A DNA stretch of 64,000 nucleotides from Antedon mediterranea (GCF_964355755.1 NC_092670.1:14073201-14137200), one strand, 5' to 3'. Positions 1 through 12,603 are shown, counted from the stretch's first letter. Translations and numbers: made by a program. The notes: a model not told the origin generated them from the sequence alone.

Positions 1-77
1 GCTAACAACACAGTCCTGCTTTCATTTCTCATTACAATGTTTAATCCCACAATAATAACTTGTTTGCTATGTTGTAG

Positions 78-3000
78 GTGCTTGTGTGCTAGTGCACGGC
101 TCAGAAGGCCTAGATGCTACCTTACAAATAACATCACTAGCTCAAGTGATTCTTGACCCAGATTGCCGAACTATGCGAGGGTTAGTATGCCTATGCCTGT
201 TTTCTCGTTTCCTTAAATCACCTATATCTGGAGTAGAAGCATAATTATAAAGTTGAATTATAAGCCCCTCTTGAAAATAAAGTCCCAACAGCTACAGATG
301 TAGGATGGGTGACCAGTGCTTGTGTCACAACAACTCTCATACTGTAACTTGTTTACAAGCAGCATGGGGACTGCCCTGGATAGCCTAATTCTTTCTAAAA
401 GGAGACAGAGCCAGACAGTGGCAAGGAACTAATATAGACTTGTTGATTTGCTCTCAGAGAAAGAGCGAGAACATGTTTTGAGCCTGAATAACACACTTCT
501 CAATACTATATATACCAGTAACTCGTCATTAGCCTATGAGTATATATTCTGATGATGCCAATATAACAAATCCCATTATACACTTACAAAAATTTCTGTT
601 TCAAAATCTTGAAGAAGAAAAAATGTTGATTTATTACTATTATTATTTATAGATTCCAGGCTTTGATAGAAAGGGAGTGGATTCAAGCAGGCCATCCCTT
701 CACAAGTCGCTGTTACAAATCTGCATTTAACCCAGCAAAGTTTAAGTTTGTTGGACCTGTCTTCCTCCTGTTTCTTGACTGTGTTCATCAGGTAAGTTAT
801 TTATTTGGGCAATTCTTTTCTAATGCCTACCTCAATTTAAAGAGCTTTGAAACACCCACACCAACCAAATTATTGTGACATACATACAGTGATATGTGCA
901 GACATCATTGCTGGATCCAGGATAATATCAAGTCTAGTAAACCTAATTTCTTTATTTGCAGATTCATGAACAATTTCCGTGCTCTTTTGAATTTAGTGAT
1001 AGATTTTTGATATTTTTGTTTGAACATGCATATGCATCTCAGTATGGTAAGTACTAATGTATTATATACACAGATATAAAATGTATCGAGTCTAAAGAAC
1101 TCCATAAAGCTTATATAGAAGATGATGCTGATGTGATGTTTCTTTTTGGTTGTTAGTGATAGACAAGGATGTGAACTTCAGTTATATTAAATCATTTTCT
1201 TGTTTCAGGGACGTTCTTGTGCAATAACGATGCAGAACGAATGAAAGTAAAGCTTCCAACAAAAACGATGTCATTATGGTAAGAATGATTGAAAGGTCAT
1301 GTCCTTTCTCCAAAACAGTATTGTACGCTTACCAATTTCACTCACTCTCTCTTTGTTTGTGTTTTCTATCTAGGTAGTTTTGACCACTCAAATTGTCTTT
1401 TAAATTTCCTAGTAAAAATTCTGTCCCAGTAAAACAAATAGTGATTTTTTATATTCATGCTATGGTACAAATAAATTAATTTGGTTAATTACTGGACTGT
1501 ATTATTTTATTTTTTAACATCAAAGCCTTAGAATTATATCCTGTCCATTTGTATTTTCTCTGTGGCTGCGACACATCAGTTCCACGCCCCTTAACAGACA
1601 CAGCGTGGCACAAAGATGTACATACAGTAGTACAGTACTGTTGGTATTTGTCGCAGCCAGACATAAGATCAAAGGACAAGCTCAGTGTCCTGTTGTTAGA
1701 TCAAACAGGATTCAACCAAGCATCACAACTTCTCTCAATATGACCTTTTCTATGTTTTCTTCCAGGTCATATGTAAATAAGCCAAACATACTGGAGACAT
1801 TCCTAAATCCACTGTACCAGCCAAATAATGCGGTATTATGGCCAAGTGTAGCTGCTCAGAGTTTGGTAAGATTTAATGTAGGAATTATCAATAGTAGTGG
1901 TGATTAACATGCTTGCCTTCCAATCCCAATTCATGGGTTCAATCCTGACCTAGTATCAGGGTTTTTTTACTTTACTACTGTACCAGCCTCAAATAAGGCA
2001 CAAAAAAAAGTATATACTTGTTAAGGGTCACCGCCTTCCCCAGACAAAAAATTGTCTGAAAACTGCCATTCCTCCCCTGAAAATTATTCAGTGGTTGGCC
2101 TAAGTATGATAAATTATAGTTCATCCATTCTGTAATAAGTTTCTCGCTGTGGATGCATTCTCTGGGGTCCATATATATATTTTAAATCAGCATTCTGATT
2201 TTGTGTTAGACTGGCTTACTGAGCAAAGCTTTTTTTTTTCATTCAGACTTTATGGTCAAGTTTGTTTCAAAGATGGGAACTGGATTCAAGACCATTTGAT
2301 GATGCCTACATGGAGATAGGAAAAATAAGAGAACAAGACAAGACTCTAAAGTCACAGGTACAATGGTTAAGAAGGTAAGTGAATTTTGGACGAGTGCAAA
2401 AGAATATGGTAAAACAATATGATGTGCCCATATATGGACATGGTGATGTCATATCATTAAAGAGGTTTCGCAATCTTACAAATATGATAACGAAAAACGG
2501 ATACGTCATGCACACGTATTCGTTTTCTTAAACCAGTAAAAATCTGTTTCGCATGGAAACGAAATATTGAGGGTGCCGTCCAAAATATGACTCTGGTAAA
2601 TTTGAGCAAAGCGCAGGTACGTGTTGCTTGGTGGCCTAGGCCTAGCGTAACATAAAAGCGAGTGAGGACTTTAAAAACTGCTATTTATCAAAATTGACCT
2701 GGCATTTTAGTAAATTAATTTAGTAAATTACTTTCAATAAATCTATAATTATATTATTATAATCATGAATCATTCCTGATTCAAATGCAAAATGTGCAAC
2801 ACGAATACGCTTTATGAATATGAAATGGGGATCAGCTCAAAAGTTTCACAAATGTGTGACGTCGTAAGGTTGCGAAACCTCCCTACTACCATGATATTTG
2901 AGCACATCACACATTTGTTTGTAAAATTTGTTTGATAGTGTAAACAGACCTTTACATCACCACACAAACCAACATGTGAAGCATATTATATTTAAAATGC

Positions 3001-3137
3001 TTATTTGCAGATATGACAGAAATAGTATTTGAATTGAAAGTGAGAATGAATTTTAATTGGTTATCCTTTCCTTTTTTTTTAGGGAGTTGGCAGAGTTACA
3101 AAAAGAGGCATTACACAGAGGACTCATCAGTGAATAG
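78..3137 (+). CDS. MTMR9: Myotubularin-related protein 9, C-terminal part (partial at left edge)
   Basis: Seven exons with GT-AG introns and consistent phases: 78-180, 653-791, 962-1046, 1209-1278, 1766-1865, 2247-2374 and 3083-3137 (TAG stop). They encode the last 225 residues; the PH-GRAM domain and first half of the phosphatase domain lie outside the window. The joined protein follows vertebrate MTMR9 closely, as in the stretches [45 protein letters not shown] and [10 protein letters not shown]. The P-loop reads HGSEGLDAT where active myotubularins have HCSDGWDRT, so both the catalytic Cys and Arg are missing, as expected for this pseudophosphatase. The last two exons encode a charged helix with heptad-like spacing, ending [17 protein letters not shown], which fits the coiled coil used by MTMR9 to bind and stimulate MTMR6/7/8 on PI3P and PI(3,5)P2 membranes. 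Partner and membrane roles are family knowledge. Confidence 0.95.
1885..1990 (+). repeat. tRNA-derived SINE fragment
   Basis: The sequence carries a TTAACATGCTTGCCTTCCAA core followed by a perfect Pol III B-box-like GGTTCAATCC. The same core occurs on the minus strand at about 14210-14305 and more weakly at 30350-30430. It lies in the MTMR9 intron just after the exon ending at 1865. Confidence 0.5.
2405..2960. mobile_element. MITE (CTACACTATCAAAC family) interrupted by a second element
   Basis: The left part holds gatgtgcccatatatggaca and the right end holds gtttgatagtgta. These are the halves of a dispersed inverted-repeat family seen again near 30.5, 32.5, 34.9, 56.1 and 57.8 kb. The two halves are separated by the inserted element at 2462-2881. 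It lies inside the last-but-one MTMR9 intron. Confidence 0.55.
2462..2881. mobile_element. Short inverted-repeat DNA element nested in a MITE
   Basis: The ends are AGGTTTCGCAATCTTAC at 2463-2479 and its near-perfect reverse complement GTAAGGTTGCGAAACCT at 2864-2880. The roughly 420-bp body has no open frame of note. A target duplication is not clear. Size and inverted ends suggest a nonautonomous DNA transposon. Confidence 0.6.
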
Positions 3138-3982
3138 TGGACTGTCTAATACATTTTGTACAGTAAATATCATACCACCAGCATATATTGTGGTAAAGAA
3201 AATTACAGTATGGAACTTTGGCAGAAAAGCAGAACTTGGGCTGAAAACAGAACTCTGACCGAAAATCAGAAATTTGGCTGGACTTTGTGCCCATAAATGT
3301 CGAAGTAGTTATAGCTATTGGTATATATATATAATGTTTTAAAATTGTAAAAATGTACAGAATATGAACATATATTAGATGATGGTAAAACTAAAAAAAG
3401 TTCATGCACTGTTCTTTTAAAGGTCAGTGCAGGTTTGACATCACAAGGTCATCTACTGTATTTATTTCTTATATGTAGTTGATGCACAACTACTCGCGTT
3501 TTGATCGCTTACACGATTATATGTGTATCCCATGGTCTGTCATTCCTCTCGCAAACATGATACAAAAATACATCAATCGAAGGCTTAATGACAGATCATC
3601 GGGCTACCGAAACGATTAGCGAACGTAATGTCTACCCAAGACAAATTGCGTAATAGATGATGGCAGTATGACCAATAGTAGCTATACTGAACATGCTGAA
3701 TTTTAATTGGTGCAAAAAGGCACCAGTTGCCCTTTCACAAGGTCACAATGTAATAAAATACAGTAATATAATAAATATGAATAAAATTATTTTCAATATT
3801 GTATACTGTATGATTTATAATATAATGCAGCTAATAATTCAATGATTTATGTTTTGTGTGTTTGTCTGCAGTATTGTTTGAAGGTATACAATGAACGTTT
3901 ACATGCATTTTGTAAAGTACACATTTATTTACAGTTGTGTAAAATGAGAAGAAAAATTCAATTTTACTATTAAACAAATAAA
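3138..3982 (+). other. MTMR9 3' UTR, probable
   Basis: This stretch follows the MTMR9 stop and has no coding content. A canonical AATAAA lies near 3977 (within caaataaaatat), the best candidate for the polyadenylation signal. The exact cleavage site is inferred. Confidence 0.5.
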
Positions 3983-4508
3983 ATATAAAACTTTGCTTCT
4001 GTGGGCATAACCATTTTCATAGTATGTAAACAATCACATCTGAATGTATCCCTGTAATAGGACCCTTTTAACTATTGACCAGCTGCACTAGTAAATGAGC
4101 CTACAGTAGCTCATGGAACTTTCGCTAATCATACCCAACAGGCACATTAATGTGTTAGGCTAGGCCTAAAACAAACTTGGTTCATGTTGCTTGCTCTATA
4201 GTTGCATTCCACTGTTGGGGGAAGAGACCCCTCCTGGCTACGTGCTTAAGGTGAAGCAAACACACTATACTAAAAAACATGCATACTGTATCTGATATCT
4301 ATGACTGGAATATTCTCAACTACTATTGCCAATCAAACTGTTTTAGGGAAATTCTTGAGATTTTACCTTTACTTTTTTTTTAGCCAAATGTGTTTGTATG
4401 GCTTTGAGAATACATATGTACATGAAAGTTGCAACATATGCAATGTTTAGCTTATGCCAAGTTGCATTTCATTCCAAGTGACATCATCTGATATGCAAAT
4501 AACTTTGC

Positions 4509-4987
4509 TTTATTGTAAAGTTGATGGATATACAGTAGTACTTAGTGTGAACTAAAATTATCACAATATCAAAAATTAAAACTTCATTTTTTAATTACAA
4601 CACATTATTACATACAGGTATACTTAAAAGTTAGCTGGCATGATTTTACAATACAATTTCATAAAATATGTACATTTCAAAAATTTTAAAAAACAAAAAT
4701 TTAACACAAATTTCTATAGTAAATATGTTTTTTCAAACAAAACAACTCTTTCTGCTATAATAACATTGCCGGACAGGTTTCCTTACTTCCTGGACACATT
4801 TGATCTTTTATCATGCTCCTATTGAGTAAACAAAATCAAACAATTAGACAACACAATAACTGAAATGATTCTCAATTGCATTTTGGGTGAATTCAATCAA
4901 TTAAAATCTCAAGACAAGACAAAAAAACCCATCCATCCTGAGGAACAATGAAGGAATTATACAAACCTTATACTATACTATAACCAA
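4509..4987 (-). other. Probable 3' UTR of the BCLAF1/THRAP3-like gene
   Basis: There is no credible coding frame between the minus-strand stop at 4988 and an AATAAA on the minus strand near 4510. The end is inferred from that signal only. Confidence 0.35.
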
Positions 4988-7900
4988 CTAGATATCTATG
5001 GAAAGACCGGGATATTTAAGTACAGTACTTGCGGAAACACTAACCTTTCTACTAGTCTTTGTTCGTTTGTCAATAACCTTTGATGTCTTGCTACCTTTCT
5101 TGCCATCATACATATCATGTTTCCAGCTTGGTGAACTTCGTTTAGGACCACGATTAAAGAAAGCCGTTCCTCGACTGCTTCCACGACCAGAAAATCCCTT
5201 TCTACCCGCAAACCCACGACCAGCAAAGCTTGAACCTCTACTAAAACCACGGAAAGTAGAGCTGCCGCGTTTCCTGAATTTAGAAAATTCTGGTTTGGGC
5301 TTTGAAGAAAGAGCTTTATCCGTTCTTTCTCGGTCATCATGCTTTGGGGAAAAAGCAATATTGTAAGTTACATGTAACAATTGGTTAATTGTTTTTCAGT
5401 CAACTTCCAATAATAATTTTGACATCATACCTTATGCTTAACACCCGGCTAAAAAAATTCATCAAACTAACTCACCTCAAAATACTGATTACTTCTTGGT
5501 ATACTGGTTGGATCAAATTTCCATTTTTCGATCTCATTCAACTCCTTACGAAAATTTGGTAGTTTATTTTCGGATTGGTCTGCTAACTTCCTCAATCTAT
5601 CGTTCACAGAATGATCTTCTGACGGAGCACTCATCTTTCTAGAACCTTGCTGAGATTTTGATCGTGATCTCTGGTAACTTCTTTCTTTGCTACTCTCTTT
5701 ACGAGAGTGGTCTTTATTAGGAGATCTCCGTGACTTAATACAATGTCTCAGATCTCCTGTCGGCAAGCCATACATCTGGTCATCATTTCTTTGAGGCTGA
5801 AGGTTTCCCTGGACCACATTGTGTGGTTGATGATCAATCTGGTTATATGTTTGGTGCTGTTGTGGCTGCGGCGGTGGCGCTTGGTAAGGATTTTGGTTGT
5901 ACTTGGCTCCAGTTATACCAATTTCCTGATTTGACAATGAGCTATATTGAAACATTGTATTGTTACTCTGATAATGACCAACGTTACTGACTTGTTCCAT
6001 ATGGTGTTGTTTCTGCTGTGGTATATTCGGCATGTAACCAGTTGTGTCTTTAGTGTTTTTCACCGAAACCACTCTACGTTCTTCATCCATATTATCTTGA
6101 GTATCATAATACGATCTCTGCCGTAATTCTGGACGATCAAATATTGGCTTGGTACCTTCATCCTTCCTACGAGGAATCACCAGTGCCTCCACGTTAAATA
6201 TGTTACGTGGTGGAGATGGCTTTGCAGTATTAATGTTGATTCGTATTTCAGAAGGATCTATGTCATGGTGTTTCTTCCTGCTGCCTGTTCTTTGTGGTGG
6301 TTGTGGTGATGGAGATGAAGATCTGCTTTCATTTCTTTCTTTATATCTTTTTCCTTCTTTTCTTCTTTTTGACTGCTTATATTCATCTGAACCTCTTCTA
6401 TTTGCATCTTTTCCTCGACTTCTGTTGTCATACTGATCAGGTGAGGAACGTGGTTTCCTCTGAGCTTTTGCATCAGACTCTTCATTCCTGCTGCGTTTCT
6501 TTGGAGTAACAGATCTGTTTCTTTTATTTTCAGGGGAGTAAGATTCACGCCTATAACCATCTCTTTTAAGTTTTCTCTGATTTTCCTCTGGTGAATATGA
6601 TCGGTTGCGCTGTGTTTTCTTTGGTACTGGTGACACTTTTCGTTGTGGCTGGTCATATTTTGATCTATTCTGAGGTCTATATCTTGGAGATGAACTTTTA
6701 TTATATTGTGATGATCTCTTCCTATCCATAGATCTTGATCTTGACCTGGACGCAAACCTGAAAAACAAAATAAATGTAACATACATAAAAGTACTATACA
6801 CAAATTAATTAACTAAAGCACTTCAAGCAATTGAACAAAATGTTAACAAAACCTTACTAGAATGTTGCAACATCTCAGCGCTGTTGAAAGTCTACAGTTT
6901 TTACTGCTTTATACTACCATCCAGCAAACTAGCATCTTCTACAGTACTGTGGTACTGTATATCACACATATACAGGTACTAAATGCAAACTTTAATACCC
7001 TCCACAAACTCTAATGGATTAAGTGCCTTTTGTGTTAAAAGCATAGCATATGTATCTTTACCATTTCCTTATGCAGTATGTTACTGTTAAAATAAACATT
7101 TAGTTCTGCATTTAGTACCCTATTCTGTAATGCATCTTGCATGAAATAATTTTTTCAGTTTAGTAAATAATGAAGTCTTGCATGAAATATCTTTTCCATT
7201 AGAGTAAATGATGAGTCTTGCATGAATTACCCTTTTCCATTAGAGTAAACAATAGAGTCTTGCATGAAAGTACTCTTATCAATTAGAGTAAACGATGGAG
7301 GCTTGCATGAATTACTCTTTTCCATTAGAGTAAATGATGAGTCTTGCATGAATTACTCTTTTCCATTAGAGTAAACGATGGAGTCTTGCATGAAATACTG
7401 TTTTCCATTAGAGTAAATGATGGAGTCTTGCATGAAAGTACTCTTATCAATTAGAGTAAATGATGAGTCTTGCATAAATTACTCTTTTCCATTAGAGTAA
7501 ACGATGGAGTCTTGCATGAAATACTGTTTTCCATTAGAGTAAATGATGGAGTCTTGCATGAAAGTACTCTTATCCATTAGAGTAAATGATTGAGTCTTGC
7601 ATGTCTACTCTTATCCATTGGAGTAAACGATGGAGTATTGCATGAATTACTCTTTCTATTAGAGTAAACGATGGAGTCTTGCATGAAAGGACTCTTATCC
7701 ATTAGAGTAAACAATGGAGTCTTGCATGAAAGGACTCTTATCAATTAGAGTAAACGATGGAGTCTTGCATGAAAGTACTCTTATCAATTAGAGTAAACGA
7801 TGGAGTCTGCAATGAATTACTCTTTTTTATTAGAGTAAACGATGGAGTCTTGCATGAATTAGTCTTTCCATTAGAGTAAACAATGGAGTCTTGCATGAAG

Positions 7901-10239
7901 TACTCTTATCAATTAGAGTAAACAATGGAGTCTTGCATGAAGTACTCTTATCAATTAGAGTAAACGATGGAGTCTGCAATGAATTACTCTTTTTTATTAG
8001 AGTAAACAATGGAGTCTTGCATGAATTACTCTTATCCATTAGAGTAAACGATGGAGTCTTGCATGAAGTACTCTTATCCATTAGAGTATAAACGATGGAG
8101 TCTTACATTAATTACTCTTATACATTATAGTAAACGATTGAGTCTTGCAAAAAGATTGAGTTTTGCATGACTACTCTTTTTTGTTTGGGTAAAACATTGA
8201 ATTTTAAATCATGAAGAGTACAGATCGAGTCTTGCATAAATACAGTACTCTTCACTGTAAAGAGTAAACGATTGAGTTTTGCATAACCTACTCTTTTCCA
8301 TAAAGATACATAACCAATCAAACCTTGTTTATCACCCATTGCACCATCTACTGACATTGTCCCGAGTCCAATTGAAGTTCACTGCTAGTTTTAAGTGACT
8401 TGTTTTAATCTTTCATAATGTATACTGTCAAGTTTAGTTTCAATTCCAAACTCTCTGGTTGCATTCGATTTCCTCCATAGCTCTTACATCCTTTCATGTT
8501 TACCACAAAGTGATGATACTTATAGGATGCATAGAACTACTCTTCATCTCACCTTTTTGTGTTATGAATTATGATGACAGTATCTCCTCTCTCCTCAGGT
8601 GTCAAAAATTTATTATTCATCGAAGGCTCCTAACATCAAAATTTTCTACACTGTTGCTCTTCGTTTCTTCAAACATGTCTTATACAATACAATGATCTTC
8701 TTTTGTATGTTCTATCTGACAAGCTTAATACAAATTGTCCTTTTCGTTTTTCTTCTGATCTGCACTTATTCTAAGTATTATCCGTTTATTTTCTCAATGT
8801 GCCATTTTTACTCAAATAGTATGTCCTTTAATGTAGAAAGTTAAGGTTTGAATAGCACCCTTTCTTCCTATTTTCAAATGTTTCCATATGAAAATATCAC
8901 TGTTAAAAAATCTAAAAATATTTTTTCATTTGTCAATATTGTCGCTGCTGAGTATTTCTGGGGTCTATATGGTTTAAATTTGTCTGCATTTAAGTTTTTT
9001 TCATTTCAGAAGATCGAAAATTTTTTAGGCTTCTTCCTGTGTCCTCAACCTCCATGCTATACTCATATTGTTACGTTATATTTCCTCTTTGATTTGTTTG
9101 CTTTTACCTTCCATGTACAGTACAATACATCTTACACAAAATATAAAATTTCTTCTTCTTGTTCTTTTGCAGTGGCCTCTGTAATTTATCATATTCTGTT
9201 CTTGATTGATAAACAACACTTCCCTTTGAAGGTGATGTCCAGCTTCTTACATATTCCAGCCTCACCTCTAATTGTTTCCGATCTAAAATATCACCTCAAT
9301 CTTTTGCTGTTCTTGGTAGCAAGAATACTTTACTGGTGGTACATTCCTTAACAATAACATACTGCTCTCTGCTAATATGTTGTGGAATGACGACTAGTCT
9401 GATTCAATAAATCAATCTAGACACCAAAAACACAGCATGGTGACTGAGAAAACTGAAGCATCATGGTCAGCATAGGATATCTGTTGATCATTACAACACC
9501 ATCCATTGCTGTTTTATATTTTATTTGCCCGACACATCTAGAGATTAGCTAGCTAGGTCTAACACCTCCTTGCTGACTAGACTCTAGTAGGTCTAACCAC
9601 ATGTAGTTTGTTGTTACTTCAATTCCAAATGGAGCTTTCTTTCTCGCTCTGCTTTGACCTGATATTTAGTGCAAAGTGGTATATATGCCCATCTTTATTG
9701 AGCAACATCAGCACTTAAACCATGGCTGACAGTGAAATATATTTTCAATGTCTGCTCTATGGTGTGTTTCCAGATTCTACCATACCACATCATTGACCAT
9801 GGTATGGATGTCAGAAGAGACATCTCTTCAACCTTTGGTGTAGTAATCACACAATAGGCTTTTTTTCTTTCAAAAATTTATTCTCAAAAACATTATCTTC
9901 ACTTGCTGCCATGACAACCACAGTACAGTATTTCTTTAAGCACTGCGGTTAAGTCTACACTTAATCCATCAACTTATTCTGAATGAAATAAAAGAACATC
10001 ATAAGTGTAAAGTATTCAATATGATTCTGCAATCAATTCCATATCTTCTCAGAAATGTATATTTTATTACAATTTGTAAATTTCGATGGAATTTTGATTC
10101 TGGAATTCAATTGTTGTTGGAGATTAATTACATTATTTCTATTGTTTATTAGTTACCTTTTTTTTGTACCATACCTATCACCTTGTGGGGATCCTGAACT
10201 TGAATTCCTGCGCCGTTTAGGAGAATTCCAGCGTGGCAT
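4988..10239 (-). CDS. BCLAF1/THRAP3-family SR-rich nuclear protein
   Basis: Three coding exons join in phase on the minus strand: 10239-10175 (ATG, 22 codons), 6757-5476 and 5341-4988, giving about 566 residues. The first exon ends GGDR-type phase AG|G and continues directly into FASRSRSRSMDRKRSS. Residues about 23-180 are Arg/Ser/Lys rich with SPRY- and YSPE-type repeats; the middle is Gln/Pro rich. The diagnostic part is C-terminal: WKFDPTSIPRSNQYFE followed across an intron by HDDRE, then an Arg/Gly/Phe-rich segment and SPSWKHDMYDG. This order matches the THRAP3/BCLAF1 tail (WDP..TPKS..YYLHDDRE, RG-rich, SPKW.HDK). Vertebrate members (over 900 residues) act in mRNA splicing and export complexes; this one is much shorter. 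A GTTAGT donor-like site just after SRK (about 5045) leaves open that the true last exon lies further downstream. I cannot say which paralogue it corresponds to; the split into BCLAF1 and THRAP3 may be vertebrate-specific. Confidence 0.82.
6758..10174 (-). other. Large first intron of the BCLAF1/THRAP3-like gene
   Basis: The intron is bounded on the minus strand by GTATGG (donor at 10174) and TTTTTTCAG (acceptor at 6758). It holds the minisatellite at about 7130-8320, then 1.2 kb of pyrimidine-rich sequence (8400-9600) in which one plus-strand frame stays open for 167 codons (8848-9351) without recognisable motifs. The rest shows nothing I can name. Confidence 0.75.
7130..8320. repeat. Minisatellite, about 42-bp unit, roughly two dozen copies
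   Basis: The consensus unit is built from GAGTCTTGCATGAA, then TACTCTTATC and CATTAGAGTAAACGATG. Spacing is mostly 42-45 bp and the copies diverge towards both edges. Because many units are 42 bp, spurious frames run through the array on both strands (for example 7830-8081 minus); these are not genes. It lies within the first intron of the BCLAF1/THRAP3-like gene. Confidence 0.9.
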
Positions 10240-10499
10240 TGTGACTTTAATCTTTAAAGGCTAGTTCCGAACAAAAATTAGGCCTTGGCCTTATACAGAG
10301 AGGTGTTTTTTTTTACCTGCATAAAGTAATGATACAAAATAATTTACAATATGTTACAATCTTGCTGGTGTTAGGTGCAGTTAGGACCCAGGCCTAAATA
10401 ATAATAATTAAACAATTTGAATTGAAACATAACATCCTACTTTGGTTACTATACTTGGTAGATAGACCCGGTCTGTAGTCCCCGACTACAGAAAAATTA

Positions 10500-10790
10500 G
10501 TTTTATTTAGCTAGGCCTAGGGGGCCTAGGCCTAGACTTTATATTATTAATGCGCCATCAATTCAAGATTGAAGACTACGACAAGCTAGGCCTTTTTCGC
10601 CTGGCTTTTTAGCTACTACCTAGGGCTTAAGCTAGCGTTCTTCTTTTGGCCCTCACTCCTCCTAGCCTTGGGTGGGAGGCCTAGCCGAGACAAGAGTAGT
10701 TAGCCTGCCTAGCTAGGCACTTTGGCCTGGGCTAGGCCCTCTCCTAGTTAGCTAGCTAGTAGTATAGAGGCCTAGCCAGGCCTTTGTTTG
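10500..10790. repeat. GGCCTAG-rich low-complexity stretch
   Basis: The motif AGGCCTAGG and variants (CTAGGCCT, GCCTAGC) recur densely here, raising GC well above the surroundings. The same motif is scattered singly through the window. Its nature is unknown; it lies just upstream of the first coding exon of the BCLAF1/THRAP3-like gene. Confidence 0.5.
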
Positions 10791-11103
10791 CGGCCCTATT
10801 TATATATACAGTATAATGTGGTATTCGTAGCGTAAGCTTTCGAATTACATCAACTTTAAACTCATAAACTTATATAAGTATTTAAGTTAAGTTTTTTAGT
10901 ACAGTATTACCACAAAATAAAACAGAAACCGCAGCAAACGCACGCATATCATACACGTCGTCTTCGTAGTTTTTTGTTGCGTGTCATCAGCGGCTGGAGA
11001 GGAAGTCTAAGCAGATGTCTAAGCACGTTATTATTAGAGGGGGCTATGTCGTTTTTGTTAATCACAATTAATTTGAGTACAGTAGGAGGTGGCCTTGTTT
11101 TTG

Positions 11104-11451
11104 TTTACAAGATGTATTGTCCCCCTGAAAAAATAATTCTGAATCTTTTTTTTTTTATATTCCACTTTAATGTAACATATTAGTTATCCACTTTGACCAA
11201 TTGGAACAAAAAAAATGTATTTACCTGAAAAAAATGTAATTTATAGCAAGAAATGGTCAAATTGGCTGCCAGCCAATGGATTTTTGGTTGAATTTAACCA
11301 TTTGGCATTTATTTTGTCATTTTATAGGTGAAAATAATTTGTTTTTCTACATGGAAGTGATTAACTTTATTAAAGCTACAAAATAACATATTCAAAGTCT
11401 AATTTCTAATTAATCTTCATTTTTCATATTTTTGTGAGACAACATCTTTAA
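11104..11451. mobile_element. TTAA-type MITE, copy 1
   Basis: The left end reads AGATGTATTGTCCCCCTGA; the right end reads ACAACATCT followed by TTAA. The interior shares GGCTGCCAGCCAATGG and flanking sequence with the copy at 22714-23069. The left TTAA is decayed here. No coding content. Confidence 0.7.
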
Positions 11452-12558
11452 GTGTATACAAAATAAATGTTTGGCATGTTTTTAATAAATTACATACTTA
11501 ACATATATCTCAATGGAAGTTTTTTACCTGTTTGGTTTGGGATATCCTTGCTATCAGACTTAATTTTTTTTGTTATTGTACTACTTTTTTAAATCTTTTT
11601 ATTTTGTAATAATGATTATATTGTTTGCCTTTATGTATGTGTAACTGATAGCTACATAAAGTCAAATCAACTATTTAAACAAAATCTAATCTATTTCCTT
11701 CTTCACAAGCCCAAAAGTGGAAACAAATATTAAATAGTTATTAAATCTATCTACCACAGTAATTAAGTTCATACTCAAAGTTATAGTAAATAAAAAGTAA
11801 CAATGCATATCATAATGTTTACATACTACAGTGTAGTATTAAATATTATATAGTTTATAATGTAACGGATTTTTATCAGAGACCCATAAATATTTTATTA
11901 TTTATGGCTCTCTGATAGAAATAGTAACATTAAAAAATGTTGCTATAGCCCCCTCTCTATGTTTGTTTGACGTGCAAACCTGGATGGACAGTACCATTAT
12001 ATGTGGAGGGGAAAACATTTATAAAAATAACAAAAATATGTAGACCAACAAAAGGTGATTCTAAACAACAAAGGTGGTTCGTGTCGAAATTAACAAAAAG
12101 GTTTGTACAGTTAGTTTGTTTTTGTTTCGTATCAAATATTTAAGGACGTTTTTAAACGAAAAACTGGAATTATATCTGTAAAATGTAAACAATAACCGTG
12201 AGTATTAAGCCTCTTAGTCGTAATACCAAAAACTCACCGTCTTTTTCCTCCTATCCTATCTGGTCCTGAGACGACGCACAGTGTAGTGTAGTGTACATTC
12301 CTCTAGCCTGTTTCTTACTAAAATAAAGTCACAGTGTACGGCCTAACTTTCCGTTGCTGCTGTATTTGATCTAGCTTGCTAACCTTTTATCTTGAGTTTT
12401 TGTGTCTTAATTTGTTGTGTTTTTTTTACTAACTTCTAGCTAGGCCTATACTAACAAAAGAAAATCTTTTAATTTAAATAACATTTTGTTAAGTTCAACT
12501 TGAGATTCCGAAATACTTTACTGGTTCTACAGTGCATTTATTTTCAGCTGACTTTAGA

Positions 12559-12603
12559 CCCGGGGGTGGGGGGATCCTACCCGGGGGTGGGGGGATCCTA
12601 CCC
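12559..12603. repeat. GC-rich 22-bp tandem duplication
   Basis: The block CCCGGGGGTGGGGGGATCC is repeated twice head to tail. It is unusual in this AT-rich sequence and lies within the likely promoter or leader region of the Vac8-like gene. Confidence 0.7.

Noticed and set aside
3013-3258. 81-codon plus-strand frame at the end of MTMR9
   Set aside because: It overlaps the last MTMR9 exon in another frame; the exon from 3083 in the MTMR9 frame is clearly homologous.
7830-8081. Open frames on both strands in the 7.1-8.3 kb region
   Set aside because: They arise from the 42-bp unit length of the minisatellite, which keeps a frame open without selection.
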